64,000 nt of DNA from Streptomyces pluripotens (GCF_000802245.2 NZ_CP021080.1:6758001-6822000); one strand, 5' to 3'. Positions 44,428 to 54,004 are shown, numbered from the stretch's first letter. Numbers and translations are program-made. The notes: generated by a model from the sequence alone, not told the origin.

Positions 44428-45078
44428 GTGGACGCTGAGCTGTTTCCCCGGGAGCGCGCGGAGGTCGCTCCGGGCGCCGTGCACGTCCCGGACTGGCTGA
44501 CCGGGGAGCGTCAGCGTGAGCTGCTCGCCGCCTGCCGGGAATGGGCGCGGCCACCAGCCGGGCTGCGCACGGTCCGCACTCCGGGCGGCGGCACGATGAC
44601 CGCGCGCCAGGTCTGCCTGGGCCTGCACTGGTACCCATACGGCTACGCCCGCACGGCGGTCGACGGCGACCGGGCACCCGTGAAACCGTTCCCGCCCTGG
44701 CTCGACGACCTGGGCCGCCGCGCGGTGGCCGACGCGCTCGGCCCGCAGGCCGTCCCGGCCGCGCCGTACGACATCGCCCTGATCAACTTCTATGACGGCG
44801 ACGCCCGTATGGGTATGCACCGCGACAGCGACGAGAGGGACGACGCACCCGTGGTCTCGCTCAGCCTCGGCGACGCATGCGTCTTCCGCTTCGGCAACAC
44901 CGGGAACCGGTCCAAGCCGTACACCGACGTGGCACTGCGCAGCGGCGACCTCTTCGTCTTCGGTGGCCCGTCCCGGCTCGCCCACCATGGGGTGCCGCGC
45001 GTGCACCCGGGCACCGGCCCGCGGTGGCTGGGCCTCTCCGGCCGGCTGAACATCACTGTGCGGGTGAGCGGTGGGTAA
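44428..45078 (+). CDS. alkB: Alpha-ketoglutarate-dependent dioxygenase AlkB
   Basis: Removes methyl groups such as N1-methyladenine and N3-methylcytosine from DNA by oxidation, using Fe(II) and 2-oxoglutarate. 216 aa. Iron ligands His131 and Asp133 in MHRDSDE and a His at 186-187 in LAHHGVP. The 2-oxoglutarate/AlkB signature RLNITVR contains Arg206 and Arg212. GTG at 44428 follows a G-rich ribosome site and matches the family start; ATG 44407 is seven codons upstream. No ada gene is adjacent. Confidence 0.94.
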   Translation: MDAELFPRERAEVAPGAVHVPDWLTGERQRELLAACREWARPPAGLRTVRTPGGGTMTARQVCLGLHWYPYGYARTAVDGDRAPVKPFPPWLDDLGRRAVADALGPQAVPAAPYDIALINFYDGDARMGMHRDSDERDDAPVVSLSLGDACVFRFGNTGNRSKPYTDVALRSGDLFVFGGPSRLAHHGVPRVHPGTGPRWLGLSGRLNITVRVSGG

Positions 45079-45126
45079 CCGCCGGCGCCGGCCACCACGA
45101 CTGAGGATCATGGGAGACTCGCCCTC

Positions 45127-46365
45127 ATGAGCGGTAAGGCGGATCCCCGGCCGGCGGGGGAGAGGACCACTTCACGGGCGCGACTGGACCGGGGGCGAGG
45201 TGCGCTCGGGCCCGCGCTGGAACTGGTGCACACCGGGCGGGCACCGACCCGTGCCGTACTCACCGCCGAACTCGGCGTCACCCGGGCGACGGCCGGCGCG
45301 GTGGCCGCCGAGCTGGAGGCGCTGGGCCTGATCCGGGTGGATGCCCGGCCGGGTGTGGCGGTCGGTTCCCAGGGGCGTCCCTCGCACCGGCTGCAGGTGG
45401 CCGAGGACGGGCCCGTCGTCCTGGCTGCGCAGGTGCACGCGGACGGTTTCCGGGCCGCGCTGGTCGGTCTCGGCGGACGGATCGTGGCGACCGCGCCGGG
45501 CTGCGTGACCGTGGACGCCGATCCGGCCAAGGTGCTCGGCTCCGTCGTCGAGGCGGGCGCGGAACTGCTGACCGCGACCGGCCGCCGGTGCGTCGGCGCC
45601 GGGCTCGCCGTACCGTCCGCCGTCGCGGAGCCCGACGGCCTGGCACTCAACCCCGTGCACCTCGCCTGGCCCGTGGGTGCCCCGGTCCGGCAGATCTTCG
45701 CGCAGTGCGTGCGCGCCGCTGGCATCGGCGGCCCGGCGTTCGCCGGCAACGACGTCAACCTCGCCGCGCTCGCTGAGCACCGGCACGGCGCCGGCCGGGG
45801 TGCGCGTGACCTGCTGTGCGTGGCCACCGGCCACCGGGGCGTCGGCGGCGCCCTGGTCCTAGACGGTCGCCTGCACACCGGAAGTTCGGGCCTCGCCCTG
45901 GAGGTCGGCCATCTCACGGTGAACCCCGAGGGCCGGCCCTGCCACTGTGGCAGCCGCGGCTGTCTGGACGTCGAGGCCGACCCGTTCGCCCTGCTGGCCG
46001 AGGCACACCGTGAGCCGGGCCCCGAGGTGTCCCTGCTCCAACAGGCCAACGACCTGCTGCGCACCCAGTACGCCGACCCGGTCGTGCGTACGGCCGCCGA
46101 GGCCCTGATCGACCGCCTCGGCCTCGGCCTCGCCGGGCTGGTCAACATCCTCAACCCCGACCGCATCGTCCTGGGCGGTCTGCACCGCACCCTCCTGGAA
46201 GTCGATCCCGGCCGGCTGCGCGCGGTCGTCGCGGACCGCAGTCTGTGGGGGCAGAGCGGTGGCGTACCGATTCTGCCGTGCATCCTGGATCACAACAGCC
46301 TGGTGGGCGCGGCGGAGCTGGCGTGGCAACCGGTGCTGGACGATCCGCTGGGGGCGCTGCAGTGA
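45127..46365 (+). CDS. ROK family transcriptional regulator (NagC/XylR-like)
   Basis: 412 aa. An N-terminal winged-helix (PTRAVLTAELGVTRATAGAV, about residues 39-58) precedes a ROK sugar-binding domain with the zinc motif CHCGSRGCLDVE and late VNILNPDRIVLGG. It binds a sugar or sugar phosphate and controls catabolic genes, probably elsewhere. GGGAG lies before the ATG. Its stop overlaps the start of the NUDIX gene (GTGA at 46362-46365), so the two proteins are co-translated. Confidence 0.92.
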   Translation: MSGKADPRPAGERTTSRARLDRGRGALGPALELVHTGRAPTRAVLTAELGVTRATAGAVAAELEALGLIRVDARPGVAVGSQGRPSHRLQVAEDGPVVLAAQVHADGFRAALVGLGGRIVATAPGCVTVDADPAKVLGSVVEAGAELLTATGRRCVGAGLAVPSAVAEPDGLALNPVHLAWPVGAPVRQIFAQCVRAAGIGGPAFAGNDVNLAALAEHRHGAGRGARDLLCVATGHRGVGGALVLDGRLHTGSSGLALEVGHLTVNPEGRPCHCGSRGCLDVEADPFALLAEAHREPGPEVSLLQQANDLLRTQYADPVVRTAAEALIDRLGLGLAGLVNILNPDRIVLGGLHRTLLEVDPGRLRAVVADRSLWGQSGGVPILPCILDHNSLVGAAELAWQPVLDDPLGALQ

Positions 46366-47162
46366 CGGCCTCCCGGGATTCCCGGCCCGGCTTCTCAGCG
46401 GCCTCCTCCGGCGGCTCGGTGGAACTCCTGCCCACCCGGCGCATCCGGCTCGTGGAGGTGGCTGCGCCAGAGCTGTCGCCGCGGCACCGCTCGGCCATGG
46501 ACCGCTGCTGGTCGGAGGCGGTACGGGCCAACCCGTCGCTGTTCGACGGCCCGGTCGCGGCAGTCACCGCAGTGGAGAGGGACGGGTCCGACGGGCTGGT
46601 GCTGAGATGGGTGCGGGCCACCTACCGGTTCCGGATGCTGCGGCACGTGCCCGGTGCGCCGGTCCACCGGTCCTTGTTCGTCTGCGTGGTGCAGCCGACC
46701 GACGACGGACGGTTGCTGGTGGGCCGGATGGCGCCGTGGACCACGCATCCGGGCCGCTGGCAGCTGCCCGGCGGCACCGTCGAACCACCGGCGGGCGACG
46801 AGCGGTTGGACCTCGCCGCGGTGTGCCGGCACGCGGCACGCGAACTGGACGAGGAGACCGGCTCCGGGACTCCGGCCGACGCCCTGACCCTGTGGCTGAC
46901 CGTCCGGCACCGGCGAGGCGGCGTCGGTGTCCTCTTCACCGCCCCGCCGCTTCCCGCACGGGTGGTGCGTGAGCGGTACGCGGGGGTGGTGGAGGCGGAC
47001 ACCGCGCGCGGCGCCGATCCGGAGTTCGACCGGATCGAGCTGATCCACGCACCTGCCGGTCTTTCCGGCCTCGACGGTCCGCACGCCGCCTATCTGCAAC
47101 CTGTTCTTGACCATGACACGGCACCCGGGCCGACAGGCCCGCCACAGCGACTGCTGCCCTGA
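46362..47162 (+). CDS. NUDIX hydrolase with N-terminal extension
   Basis: 266 aa. Residues 1-100 are a less conserved domain. The NUDIX fold follows, with LPGGTVEPP at 135-143 and AARELDEETG at 158-167. The spacing of the box is unusual: an insertion of several residues separates the first Gly from the REL helix, and the Glu expected seven residues before REL is not present. Metal-binding EE is intact. Substrate unknown. Coupled to the ROK regulator. Confidence 0.87.
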   Translation: MTASRDSRPGFSAASSGGSVELLPTRRIRLVEVAAPELSPRHRSAMDRCWSEAVRANPSLFDGPVAAVTAVERDGSDGLVLRWVRATYRFRMLRHVPGAPVHRSLFVCVVQPTDDGRLLVGRMAPWTTHPGRWQLPGGTVEPPAGDERLDLAAVCRHAARELDEETGSGTPADALTLWLTVRHRRGGVGVLFTAPPLPARVVRERYAGVVEADTARGADPEFDRIELIHAPAGLSGLDGPHAAYLQPVLDHDTAPGPTGPPQRLLP

Positions 47163-47202
47163 CCCTCCCGAAGGGAGGACCGGCACGAACGGGCCGGGGC
47201 AC

Positions 47203-47565
47203 TTACGTCCAGTCGACCGCGAAAGCCCGTCCCGGGTCTTCACCGAGGATGCGGTCCACGGGTTCGGCGCCCACCGCCTCTGCCAGCCGCTGCCGCACCG
47301 GACCACCCGTACCCCGGTGATCCGGGACAGCGCCGACAGCGCCGACAGCTCCGTCGCCCGCCGTCCCCTCCCATAGGGGGTCCACAGCACGACGGCGGCT
47401 CCGCCCGCCGCACGGAACGCCGTCAGTTCGGCCTGCGCCGTGGAGACGTCGTCCAGCTCCCGGCCCGGCAACCGAGGGCTGCGCAGGAAGAGGTGGTCGT
47501 GTGCGTCGCAGACGCCCAGTTCCTTGGGGCGGATGTCGCCGAAGAACTGGACGGACGCCGCTCAC
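47203..47565 (-). pseudogene. Phosphotriesterase-family hydrolase gene with frameshifts and internal deletion
   Basis: The GTG at 47565 overlaps the DUF4865 stop (GTGA). The first codons read VSGVRPVL, then one extra base shifts the frame; in the new frame the sequence is FGDIRPKELGVCDAHDHLF, with the HxH metal motif, then VSTAQAELTAFRAAGGAAVV and ITGVRVV. Soon after, in yet another frame, the end of such a protein appears (LAEAVGAEPVDRILGEDPGR and then AFAVDWT) with a stop at 47205-47203. About 190 residues of the metal-binding barrel are therefore missing. Remnant of the third gene of the TetR-DUF4865 operon. Confidence 0.8.
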
Positions 47566-48140
47566 CAGTGCCGGCCGAGGGGGAGCCGGTCCCGGCCGGG
47601 CGCGGACCGGTGCAGCACCTGGAAGACCTCCCCGTCGGCCTTGGGCGCGTCGTGCTCCCAGACGGAGAAACGCACCACTTCCCAGCGGCTCGGGTCGACG
47701 GCCGCCGTCGCGAACACTGCGCCGTCCTGGCCGGCCAGTCGCTCCGCCTCGTCGACGGAGTCCTGCAGCAGCACGGACAGTTCGGACCCGTCCGGCACGG
47801 GTAGCCGCCGTCGTACGGCGAACGCGGCGCGCGTGCCTGCGCCCTCCGCGTAGGCGAGTCCGGTCCACTGCCGGACCGTGGGTCGGCCGAAGTCGTCGAC
47901 CAGTCCCTGGAAGGCGCCGCCCCACAGGAAACGGTTCATGCCCTCGACCGTGTTCCACAAGTAGAACGGCGCGTACTGGTTGATCGGTGACCCGTACCGG
48001 CCGCGTTCGCGCAGGAGGTACGTCTTCAGGCCGAGACCGTCCCAGTCGTCGAGCAGGTGTCCGACGCGAGCGACCCGCGCGCGTACGATGTCCGTGTCGT
48101 AGTCGGCGGGGAGGGTCAACTCGTACTGCATCGCGTGCAT
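47562..48140 (-). CDS. DUF4865 family protein
   Basis: 192 aa, beginning MHAMQYELTLPADYDTDIVRAR and containing GLGLKTYLLRERG, NQYAPFYLWNTVEGMNRFLWGG, all as I recall for DUF4865. The fold resembles ferredoxin-like dimeric barrels, suggesting a small-molecule-binding or oxygenase-like role, which is inference. AAGGA lies before the first ATG; a second ATG is three codons in. It lies between a TetR regulator and a broken phosphotriesterase-like gene to which it was translationally coupled. Confidence 0.85.
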   Translation of the reverse strand: MHAMQYELTLPADYDTDIVRARVARVGHLLDDWDGLGLKTYLLRERGRYGSPINQYAPFYLWNTVEGMNRFLWGGAFQGLVDDFGRPTVRQWTGLAYAEGAGTRAAFAVRRRLPVPDGSELSVLLQDSVDEAERLAGQDGAVFATAAVDPSRWEVVRFSVWEHDAPKADGEVFQVLHRSAPGRDRLPLGRHW

Positions 48141-48254
48141 GGGGTGGTCCTTCGTCGTGATGAGCGTGCCGGGACAGGCCGCTTGGCCCCGGCCCGTGCC
48201 TCGGTGCACCCGTCGGACGCGCACGGACTTCACGGACCTTGCGGAGGCCGAGCG

Positions 48255-48845
48255 TCAGGCGAGTTCGTGGAGCTCAGGAGGACCGGGGAGTCCGGGGCCG
48301 AGCAGGGACAGCAGGCCGCGAACACTGGCGTCGAAGGCCGCGGGGGAACCGGACGCGCGGGCCAGGACGTAACCCCCCTGTACGGCGGCGAGTACCGCGG
48401 CGCTGATCTCCCCGCTGTCCCACTCGAGTGGGAACTGCCCCTGCTGCTTGCCTTCTTCCACGATTCCGGTGAGTCGTTCCCGGAGCCACGCGATCGTATC
48501 GTCCACCGGCGCGCGCAGCTCGTCGCTGGCGATCACGTCCGGATCCATGGTCAGCCTGCCGATCGGACAACCGCGCAGTGCGTCACGCTCGCGCAGCAGA
48601 TACGCCTCGATGCGCTCGTACGGCGTGCCCGGTCCGTCCAGGAGCGGTTCGACGGTGGCCCGCAGGTCCTCGGCGGTTCGCCGGATCGCCGTCAGGGCGA
48701 GGTCGGGTTTGCCCCGGAAATGGTGGTACATGCTGCCCTGTCCGGCCCCCGCGCGCTCCAGGATGGCCTTGGGGCTGGTCCCCACATACCCGCGCTCCCA
48801 CAACAGCTCGCGGGTGGACTCGATCAGTCGATCCGAAGTGCTCAC
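48255..48845 (-). CDS. TetR family transcriptional regulator
   Basis: 196 aa from GTG 48845. HTH YVGTSPKAILERAGAGQGSMYHHF, then a TetR_C-like ligand domain. The frame also offers ATG 48860 (five residues longer), but TACAGT at 48857-48852 fits a -10 box for a leaderless GTG start and family members begin at STSDRLIES. CTGTA and TACAG (48853-48874) are weak inverted arms that might mark its operator. Heads the operon with DUF4865 and the dead hydrolase, which it presumably controls. Confidence 0.9.
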   Translation of the reverse strand: MSTSDRLIESTRELLWERGYVGTSPKAILERAGAGQGSMYHHFRGKPDLALTAIRRTAEDLRATVEPLLDGPGTPYERIEAYLLRERDALRGCPIGRLTMDPDVIASDELRAPVDDTIAWLRERLTGIVEEGKQQGQFPLEWDSGEISAAVLAAVQGGYVLARASGSPAAFDASVRGLLSLLGPGLPGPPELHELA

Positions 48846-49063
48846 ACTCTCACTGTACATACTGGTAGTTACAGGCTCCAGTCTGCTGGGAGGGCATGGC
48901 ATGTGTGGTTCCGGACTGGGGTGGCGGTCGTGGTGGTCGCTGCCCCTACGGCTTGTGTGGCGATTGCGGGCAGGCCTGGATCGCCTGCACCGCGCTCGCA
49001 GGCCCGGAGACACCGCGGACTGCTGTCCGATGCCCCATCCCGCTACGGGAGGGTGCGGACCGG

Positions 49064-49867
49064 TCAGCCGTGAACGGCCGATGGGGCAGGAGCCCGTGCC
49101 CCGGTTGTCGCGGAGTCCTGTGCCGCGGCGGGGGCGGGGGCGTGACCGGAGACGGCCGCTGGAGCCGCTGCGGCGGTGGGAGCTGTGGTGGCAGCGGGTG
49201 TTCCGGGGCTACCGGGAGGCGCCCCCATGACCGGAGCTTCCGTCCGGGCGTGAGCCCCCGTGGTGAGCGGAGTCCCTGCCGAGGTCGGAGCGGCCCTCGG
49301 TTCCGGGCGTGCCTCGGCAGGCAGAACCCCGATCGGCAGTGTTTCGACCGGGAGTGCCTCGATCGACTGCGTCGTCGGCTGCCGTTCAGCTGACTGCCGT
49401 TCTGTCATGCGGTGCGGTGCGCGGGTGAGGTGGGCGCGCACCGTCGTCCGGGCGGACAGCGTGAACCATACGATCTTGCCGTTCTCGCCGTCCGGCCGCG
49501 CGCCCCAGCTCTCGCTCATCGCGGCCACCATGGCCAGCCCTCGGCCGCATGTGGGCAGCGGGGCGGCGTCCGGGGGGTCACTGCCGTCCGGGATGTCGGC
49601 CGGCACCGGAAGGCGGGGATCGTGGTCGTGCACCGAGACCGTGAGCCGGTCCGGTGACAGTTCCAGCTCGACGGTACACGACTTGTCGGGCCTGGCATGC
49701 CGGTGGACATTACTCAGCAACTCGGTCACGCCGAGCGCGGCCCTGTCTATCAGTGGGTCCAGATGCCAGTAGCGCAATTGCGCAGATACGATTCTGCGGA
49801 CCTGGCCGATCCGCGACGGCAGGGCTTGGAGCTCCACCGTGCAGTGCCTGCTTGGGTGACTGATCAC
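49064..49867 (-). CDS. HATPase-domain protein (anti-sigma-factor-like) with disordered tail
   Basis: 267 aa. Residues 1-145 form an RsbW/SpoIIAB-like GHKL ATPase: N-box ALGVTELLSNVHRHA, G1 box VSVHDHDPR, G2 box GRGLAMVAAMSESWG. Such proteins are serine kinases/anti-sigma factors; Streptomyces have dozens. The C-terminal 120 residues are Ala/Pro/Thr-rich and probably disordered, an unusual extension. GTG at 49867 follows GGGGAG. No anti-anti-sigma or sigma gene is adjacent. Confidence 0.88.
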   Translation of the reverse strand: MISHPSRHCTVELQALPSRIGQVRRIVSAQLRYWHLDPLIDRAALGVTELLSNVHRHARPDKSCTVELELSPDRLTVSVHDHDPRLPVPADIPDGSDPPDAAPLPTCGRGLAMVAAMSESWGARPDGENGKIVWFTLSARTTVRAHLTRAPHRMTERQSAERQPTTQSIEALPVETLPIGVLPAEARPEPRAAPTSAGTPLTTGAHARTEAPVMGAPPGSPGTPAATTAPTAAAAPAAVSGHAPAPAAAQDSATTGARAPAPSAVHG

Positions 49868-50164
49868 GGCTGCGACTCCCCGATGTGAGGTCCGGAGGAC
49901 CGGAGGAACACGGAGAACAACGGATCCAGCAGGGTGCTTGCGTCCAAACGCCCGCCTGCTGTCGGGGCCGGCGGGCTGGTTCGCAGCGTTATCGCCGGTA
50001 AACCCAGAGTGAAGTGAGACCAGCGTGACGCAACGGATGCGCTCCCGCAACTCGCCGCGACCGCGGTGCCGCCGGGTCGGCCCGAAACCTGACGTGCCCC
50101 GGGTGCACAGGGACGCGGAGGTGGGGCTGGGGTTGGGCCCCAGGGGTTGTCGGCCGCGCGTGGC

Positions 50165-50488
50165 TCAACCGCCACGTCCAGCTGCCCGGCGTACAGCCTC
50201 GATGAACCGCCGAGCGGCGGGTGGCCCCGGTTCGCCGGGAGCGGGGTCCTGCTCGGCCAATGTCAGCAGGTACCGCTTGCCGTTGAGGTCGGCCAGCGCT
50301 CGGTCGTCCGGCGCGAACCACGGCTTGGACGCGCGCACCGTCTGCACCGGCGCGCTGTCGATCTCGCTGCCGTAGCTGGTGAGCAACTCCACTCTGCCGT
50401 CACTGATCCGGACCTGGCCGGCCCGGGTGAGCGAGCGCAGGCGCATGCCGATCCGCACGCCCGTGGCCGTGAACTCCGGCTCCGCCAT
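50165..50488 (-). CDS. Conserved small Streptomyces protein of unknown function
   Basis: 107 aa beginning MAEPEFTATGVRIGMRLRSL, with VRISDGRVELLTSYGSEIDSAP and LADLNGKRYLLTL, giving a predicted beta-rich fold, and ending in a basic helix (ARRFIEAVRRAAGR). I recall close relatives in many Streptomyces genomes but no assigned function. GCGAAGG abuts the ATG. Divergent from the cysteine synthase-like gene. The 297 bases on its downstream side (49868-50164) hold nothing I can call. Confidence 0.75.
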   Translation of the reverse strand: MAEPEFTATGVRIGMRLRSLTRAGQVRISDGRVELLTSYGSEIDSAPVQTVRASKPWFAPDDRALADLNGKRYLLTLAEQDPAPGEPGPPAARRFIEAVRRAAGRGG

Positions 50489-50792
50489 CCTTCGCCGCCC
50501 CCTTGCCTGGGTTCCCGTGGTCGTGAGCGAGCCCCCGTTCGGGACGATCGTCCCGACGCGTGCAGTCTGCCCCGATGAGGTCCGGAGCACCAGTGCGCGC
50601 GAGGCGCATCCGGCAGCCGCCCGGAGTACTCCCGCCACTGCGCCCCGGCGTGTCCGCCGTCTGCGCCGCAGGGTGTCTTTGGGTGGCTGAAAGATGTGTT
50701 TATGCAGGTGGGAAGCGGTGCGAAAGATGCCTATGCTCGTGGTGTGCCGGTTGCGCCACGCGCTGCCGGCGCCCAGCCTAAGGAGCCCCGCC
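50489..50792. other. Divergent promoter region
   Basis: No gene is supported. TATGCT at 50732-50737 is a possible -10 box for the cysteine synthase-like gene, about 55 bases before its GTG. An in-frame upstream extension of that gene (from ATG 50727, [10 protein letters not shown]) is possible but lacks a ribosome site. Confidence 0.4.
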
Positions 50793-51917
50793 GTGAGCAC
50801 CATCCCCCAGACCCGGACCGGCGTCACCCTTGATGTCGACCGTAGCGACGACGTCTACCGCGACTGGCTGAAAGAAGCTGTCCGCAAGGTTCAGGCCGAC
50901 GCCAACCGATCGGCGGACACGCACCTGCTGCGCTTTCCGCTGCCCGAACGATGGGGCATCGACCTGTACCTGAAGGACGAGTCGACGCACCCGACCGGTA
51001 GCCTCAAACACCGGCTCGCGCGCTCGTTGTTCCTCTACGGCCTCTGCAATGGCTGGATCCGTCCAGACCGCCCCGTCATTGAGGCGTCCAGCGGCTCCAC
51101 CGCCGTCTCAGAGGCCTACTTCGCCAAGCTGATCGGGGTGCCCTTCATCGCGGTCATGCCACGCACGACGAGCGCCGAGAAGTGCCGCCTCATCGAGTTC
51201 CACGGTGGCCAGTGCCACTTCGTGGACGACTCTCGGAAGATGTACGAGGAGTCCGCCCGTCTCGCGGTGGAGACCGGTGGCCACTACATGGACCAGTTCA
51301 CCTACGCCGAGCGGGCCACCGACTGGCGTGGCAACAACAACATCGCCGAATCCATCTTCCGCCAGCTGGAGCTGGAACGGTTCCCGGAGCCAACCTGGAT
51401 CGTCGCCACGGCGGGCACCGGCGGCACGTCGGCGACGCTCGCCCGCTATGTGCACTACATGCAGTACGACACCCGCATCTGTGTCGCCGATCCGGAGAAC
51501 TCCTGCTTCTTCGAAGGCTGGACCACCGGTGACCCGGGCGTCACCTGCGACTGCGGCTCCCGGATCGAGGGCATCGGCCGGCCGCGCATGGAGCCCAGCT
51601 TCGTACCCGGTGCGATCGACCGGATGATGAAGGTGCCGGACGCAGCCAGCGTTGCCGCCGTACGCGCCCTGGAGCGGGCCATCGGCCGCAAGGCCGGTGG
51701 CTCGACCGGCACCGGGCTGTGGAGCGCGTTGAAGATCGTCTCCGAGATGGTGGCCGAGGGCCGCCAGGGCAGCGTGGTCACCCTGCTGTGCGACCCCGGT
51801 GACAGGTACCTCGACAAGTACTACTCGGACGCGTGGCTCGCTGGGCAGGGCCTGGACATCACCCCGTACGCGGCGGTGATCGCCGCCCTACTGGCGACGG
51901 GGGCGTGGACCGGCTGA
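50793..51917 (+). CDS. Cysteine synthase-family PLP enzyme (Cds1-like)
   Basis: 374 aa, fold type II PLP enzyme. The PLP lysine is Lys72 in HPTGSLKHR. The substrate loop [12 protein letters not shown] and the glycine loop [17 protein letters not shown] are in place. The closest relatives I recall are mycobacterial Cds1 proteins, cysteine desulfhydrases releasing H2S, rather than Cys[20 protein letters not shown] is a family-specific insert. AAGGAG lies seven bases before the GTG. Role: cysteine breakdown or sulfur homeostasis. Confidence 0.9.
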   Translation: MSTIPQTRTGVTLDVDRSDDVYRDWLKEAVRKVQADANRSADTHLLRFPLPERWGIDLYLKDESTHPTGSLKHRLARSLFLYGLCNGWIRPDRPVIEASSGSTAVSEAYFAKLIGVPFIAVMPRTTSAEKCRLIEFHGGQCHFVDDSRKMYEESARLAVETGGHYMDQFTYAERATDWRGNNNIAESIFRQLELERFPEPTWIVATAGTGGTSATLARYVHYMQYDTRICVADPENSCFFEGWTTGDPGVTCDCGSRIEGIGRPRMEPSFVPGAIDRMMKVPDAASVAAVRALERAIGRKAGGSTGTGLWSALKIVSEMVAEGRQGSVVTLLCDPGDRYLDKYYSDAWLAGQGLDITPYAAVIAALLATGAWTG

Positions 51918-51935
51918 CCTCCGGGGCGATTGCGG

Positions 51936-52421
51936 TCAGGTGGTGCTCCGGCGGTCCGTCCGCGCCAGCCGCCGGTCCAGGGCAGCGATCGCACTCCTGA
52001 CGGCTCGGCCTGCACCCGGCTTGGCCAGACGGCACACGAGCCGGAACGCGGCGGTGCCGTCCAGGGCGAAGGTCATCTGTATGCGGGTCCCCCTCCCGGC
52101 CGGGGCGAGCCGCCACTCCTCGACCCACGCGCGGGCTCCCGGGGCGTTGGTGGCGTCGACCCGGTAGGCGTACACCTCTGGTGCTTTCGCCACCAGAACG
52201 GTCTCCTCGAAGCGGATGCCGCCCCGTAGTCGGACCGCGCGCCCACCCTCGGTGGGCCGTGCCGAGGACACGGCCGAGAACCACTCGGACCAGCCTTCCA
52301 CGTCCTCGCCGAGGGCGCGGTGGACCGCGTCCGGGGTGGCAGCGACGTCCTGGACGAACGACAGACGTACCGGCGCGGTCTCGACGAAGTCCAGCCCAAC
52401 CGGGCGCAGGCGCTGAGCCAT
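51936..52421 (-). CDS. SRPBCC (START-like) family protein
   Basis: 161 aa with the polyketide-cyclase/START-like pattern: ETAPVRLSFVQDVAATPDAV at the start, GWSEWFSAVSSARPTEGGRA, RGGIRFEETVLV, then a final helix ending in RRLARTDRR. These bind hydrophobic ligands; function unknown. AAGGGG lies before the ATG. Convergent with the cysteine synthase-like gene, ends 18 bases apart, so no room for a separate terminator. Confidence 0.85.
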   Translation of the reverse strand: MAQRLRPVGLDFVETAPVRLSFVQDVAATPDAVHRALGEDVEGWSEWFSAVSSARPTEGGRAVRLRGGIRFEETVLVAKAPEVYAYRVDATNAPGARAWVEEWRLAPAGRGTRIQMTFALDGTAAFRLVCRLAKPGAGRAVRSAIAALDRRLARTDRRSTT

Positions 52422-52489
52422 GGCGACGTACCCCTTGTGAAGTCCCCTGTGTAAGAAAGGTGTTGGGCCTCAGCGTAGTTGACGTAGCG

Positions 52490-53320
52490 TCAGATGTCCT
52501 CGTCGGTCTCCGGCTCGCCCGCCACGATCAGTCGGGGCAGGTGCTCCGCCATCTCGTTGCGAGCCTCGGCAGGCAGCCCCGCATCGGTCACCAGCGTGTC
52601 CACCTGGTCCAGTGTGGCGAAGGAACTCAGGCCCACCGTGCCCCACTTGGTGTGGTCGGCGACCACCACGACCCGGCGTGCGGAGTGCACCAGTCGCCGG
52701 TTGGTCTCGGCCTCGGCGAGGTTCGGTGTGGACAGCCCGGCCTCGACCGATATGCCGTGCACCCCGAGGAAGAGCAGGTCGAAGTGGAGGGAGGCGATCG
52801 CCTGGTCGGCCACCGGCCCGACCAGCGAATCCGACGGGGTACGCACGCCACCGGTGAGTACCACGGTGGCCGTTCCCTGCTGCTGCCCCGTGGTCCGCTG
52901 TGCCGCATGGAAGACGTCCGCGACCCGCACCGAGTTCGTCACCACGGTCAGGTCCGGCACTTCCAGCAGGTGCCGGGCGAGTGCATACGTGGTCGTACCG
53001 CCAGACAGGGCGATCGCCGTTCCCGGGGCGACCAGCCGGGCCGCGGTGCGCGCGATGTCTTCCTTGGCGGTCGGTTCGAGGCCCGACTTCGCCTCGAACC
53101 CCGGCTCGTGGGTGCTGGCCTCGACGACCGGCACCGCACCACCGTGCACCTTCTCCAGCATCCCCTGCCGGGCGAGTGCGTCCAGATCACGGCGTACGGT
53201 CATGTCCGACACGCCGAGCTTGCGGGTCAGTTCGTTGACGCGTACACCGCCACGGCGCCGGACCTCGTCCAGGATCAGGGCGCGGCGCTGCTCCGCGAGG
53301 AGGTTCTGATTCTCGCTCAC
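52490..53320 (-). CDS. DeoR/GlpR family transcriptional regulator
   Basis: 276 aa. HTH KLGVSDMTVRRDLDAL at 34-49, followed by EKVHGGAVPV and a DeoR sensor domain with ALSGGTTTYALARHL, VVTNSVRVADVF, VLTGGVRTPSDSLVGP and VVVADHTKWGTVGLSSF. GTG at 53320 has GGAG nearby; the frame stays open further upstream without a better start. No sugar gene is adjacent, so its target is elsewhere. A paralog in kind is at 40294-41073 but the two are clearly different subfamilies. Confidence 0.92.
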   Translation of the reverse strand: MSENQNLLAEQRRALILDEVRRRGGVRVNELTRKLGVSDMTVRRDLDALARQGMLEKVHGGAVPVVEASTHEPGFEAKSGLEPTAKEDIARTAARLVAPGTAIALSGGTTTYALARHLLEVPDLTVVTNSVRVADVFHAAQRTTGQQQGTATVVLTGGVRTPSDSLVGPVADQAIASLHFDLLFLGVHGISVEAGLSTPNLAEAETNRRLVHSARRVVVVADHTKWGTVGLSSFATLDQVDTLVTDAGLPAEARNEMAEHLPRLIVAGEPETDEDI

Positions 53321-54004
53321 GTACGCTCCGGTCCTTTCGTAGCTACCGTCCGACACACCCGGTGTACGCGCTCCGGCCAGGACGTTCCGTCCCGCCGGGG
53401 CTGCGCGGGCGTCCCATCCTTTCACGGGTCGGCATCGGTTGCGCCATCACCTGACAACGACGCGCACATGCCATCAAGGACGCGGTGGTCCTGCCCGTCA
53501 CCACCCGGAGCGGTAGATTCCATGACGAGAGGTGTACTCCGTCACGGAATCGCAGATCCTGGTGCACGCACCGACACAGGCCTTCACGGCCACGCGCCGT
53601 CCGCCTGTACCGCCTACTCGTGCGGCTGGCCGCCCTCACCTTGACCGCGCTCCTGGTGGCCGCCGGCGAGGTGGAGCCTGACCTGCTGGACTGGCAGTGC
53701 GCGCCGGTGTCCGTGGCTGCGCCCGCTGGCACTCCTGGCTGGGCTGCCTCACGCCCGACGTGTTCGGTGTCGGGTGGAGTGCTCCCGGCCGCCGGCTCGT
53801 CCTCGCCGCACTGGTTCCGCTGGCGTGTTCCTTGTCCGGGTCGGCCAGGGCGCCGTCCTCCTCGCCGTAGTGCAGCACGGTGTTCGCGCTGTTCCCGTTC
53901 TCCACGACCCGGAGCCCGCCGTAGTTCTCGCCGCGCAGGTCGGGGCTGGCGAGGTGGTGGCACACGAAGGTCGTGCGCGCGGCGTTCTGAAGTGCGGTCA
54001 GCGG
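53321..54004. other. Long intergenic region with one unexplained frame
   Basis: No gene can be named. On the minus strand, 53965 down to about 53820 encodes CHHLASPDLRGENYGGLRVV and then ENGNSANTVLHYGEED, which looks protein-like in composition but degrades into Arg/Pro-rich sequence and matches nothing I recognise. It sits just downstream of the beta-helix/AAA+ gene on the same strand and might be a decayed gene. Nothing else is visible. Confidence 0.35.

Noticed and set aside
46395..47471. A 358-codon minus-strand frame including phosphotriesterase-like sequence
   Set aside because: Only its first part resembles that family; the remainder is antisense to the NUDIX gene. The real remnant is described as a pseudogene.
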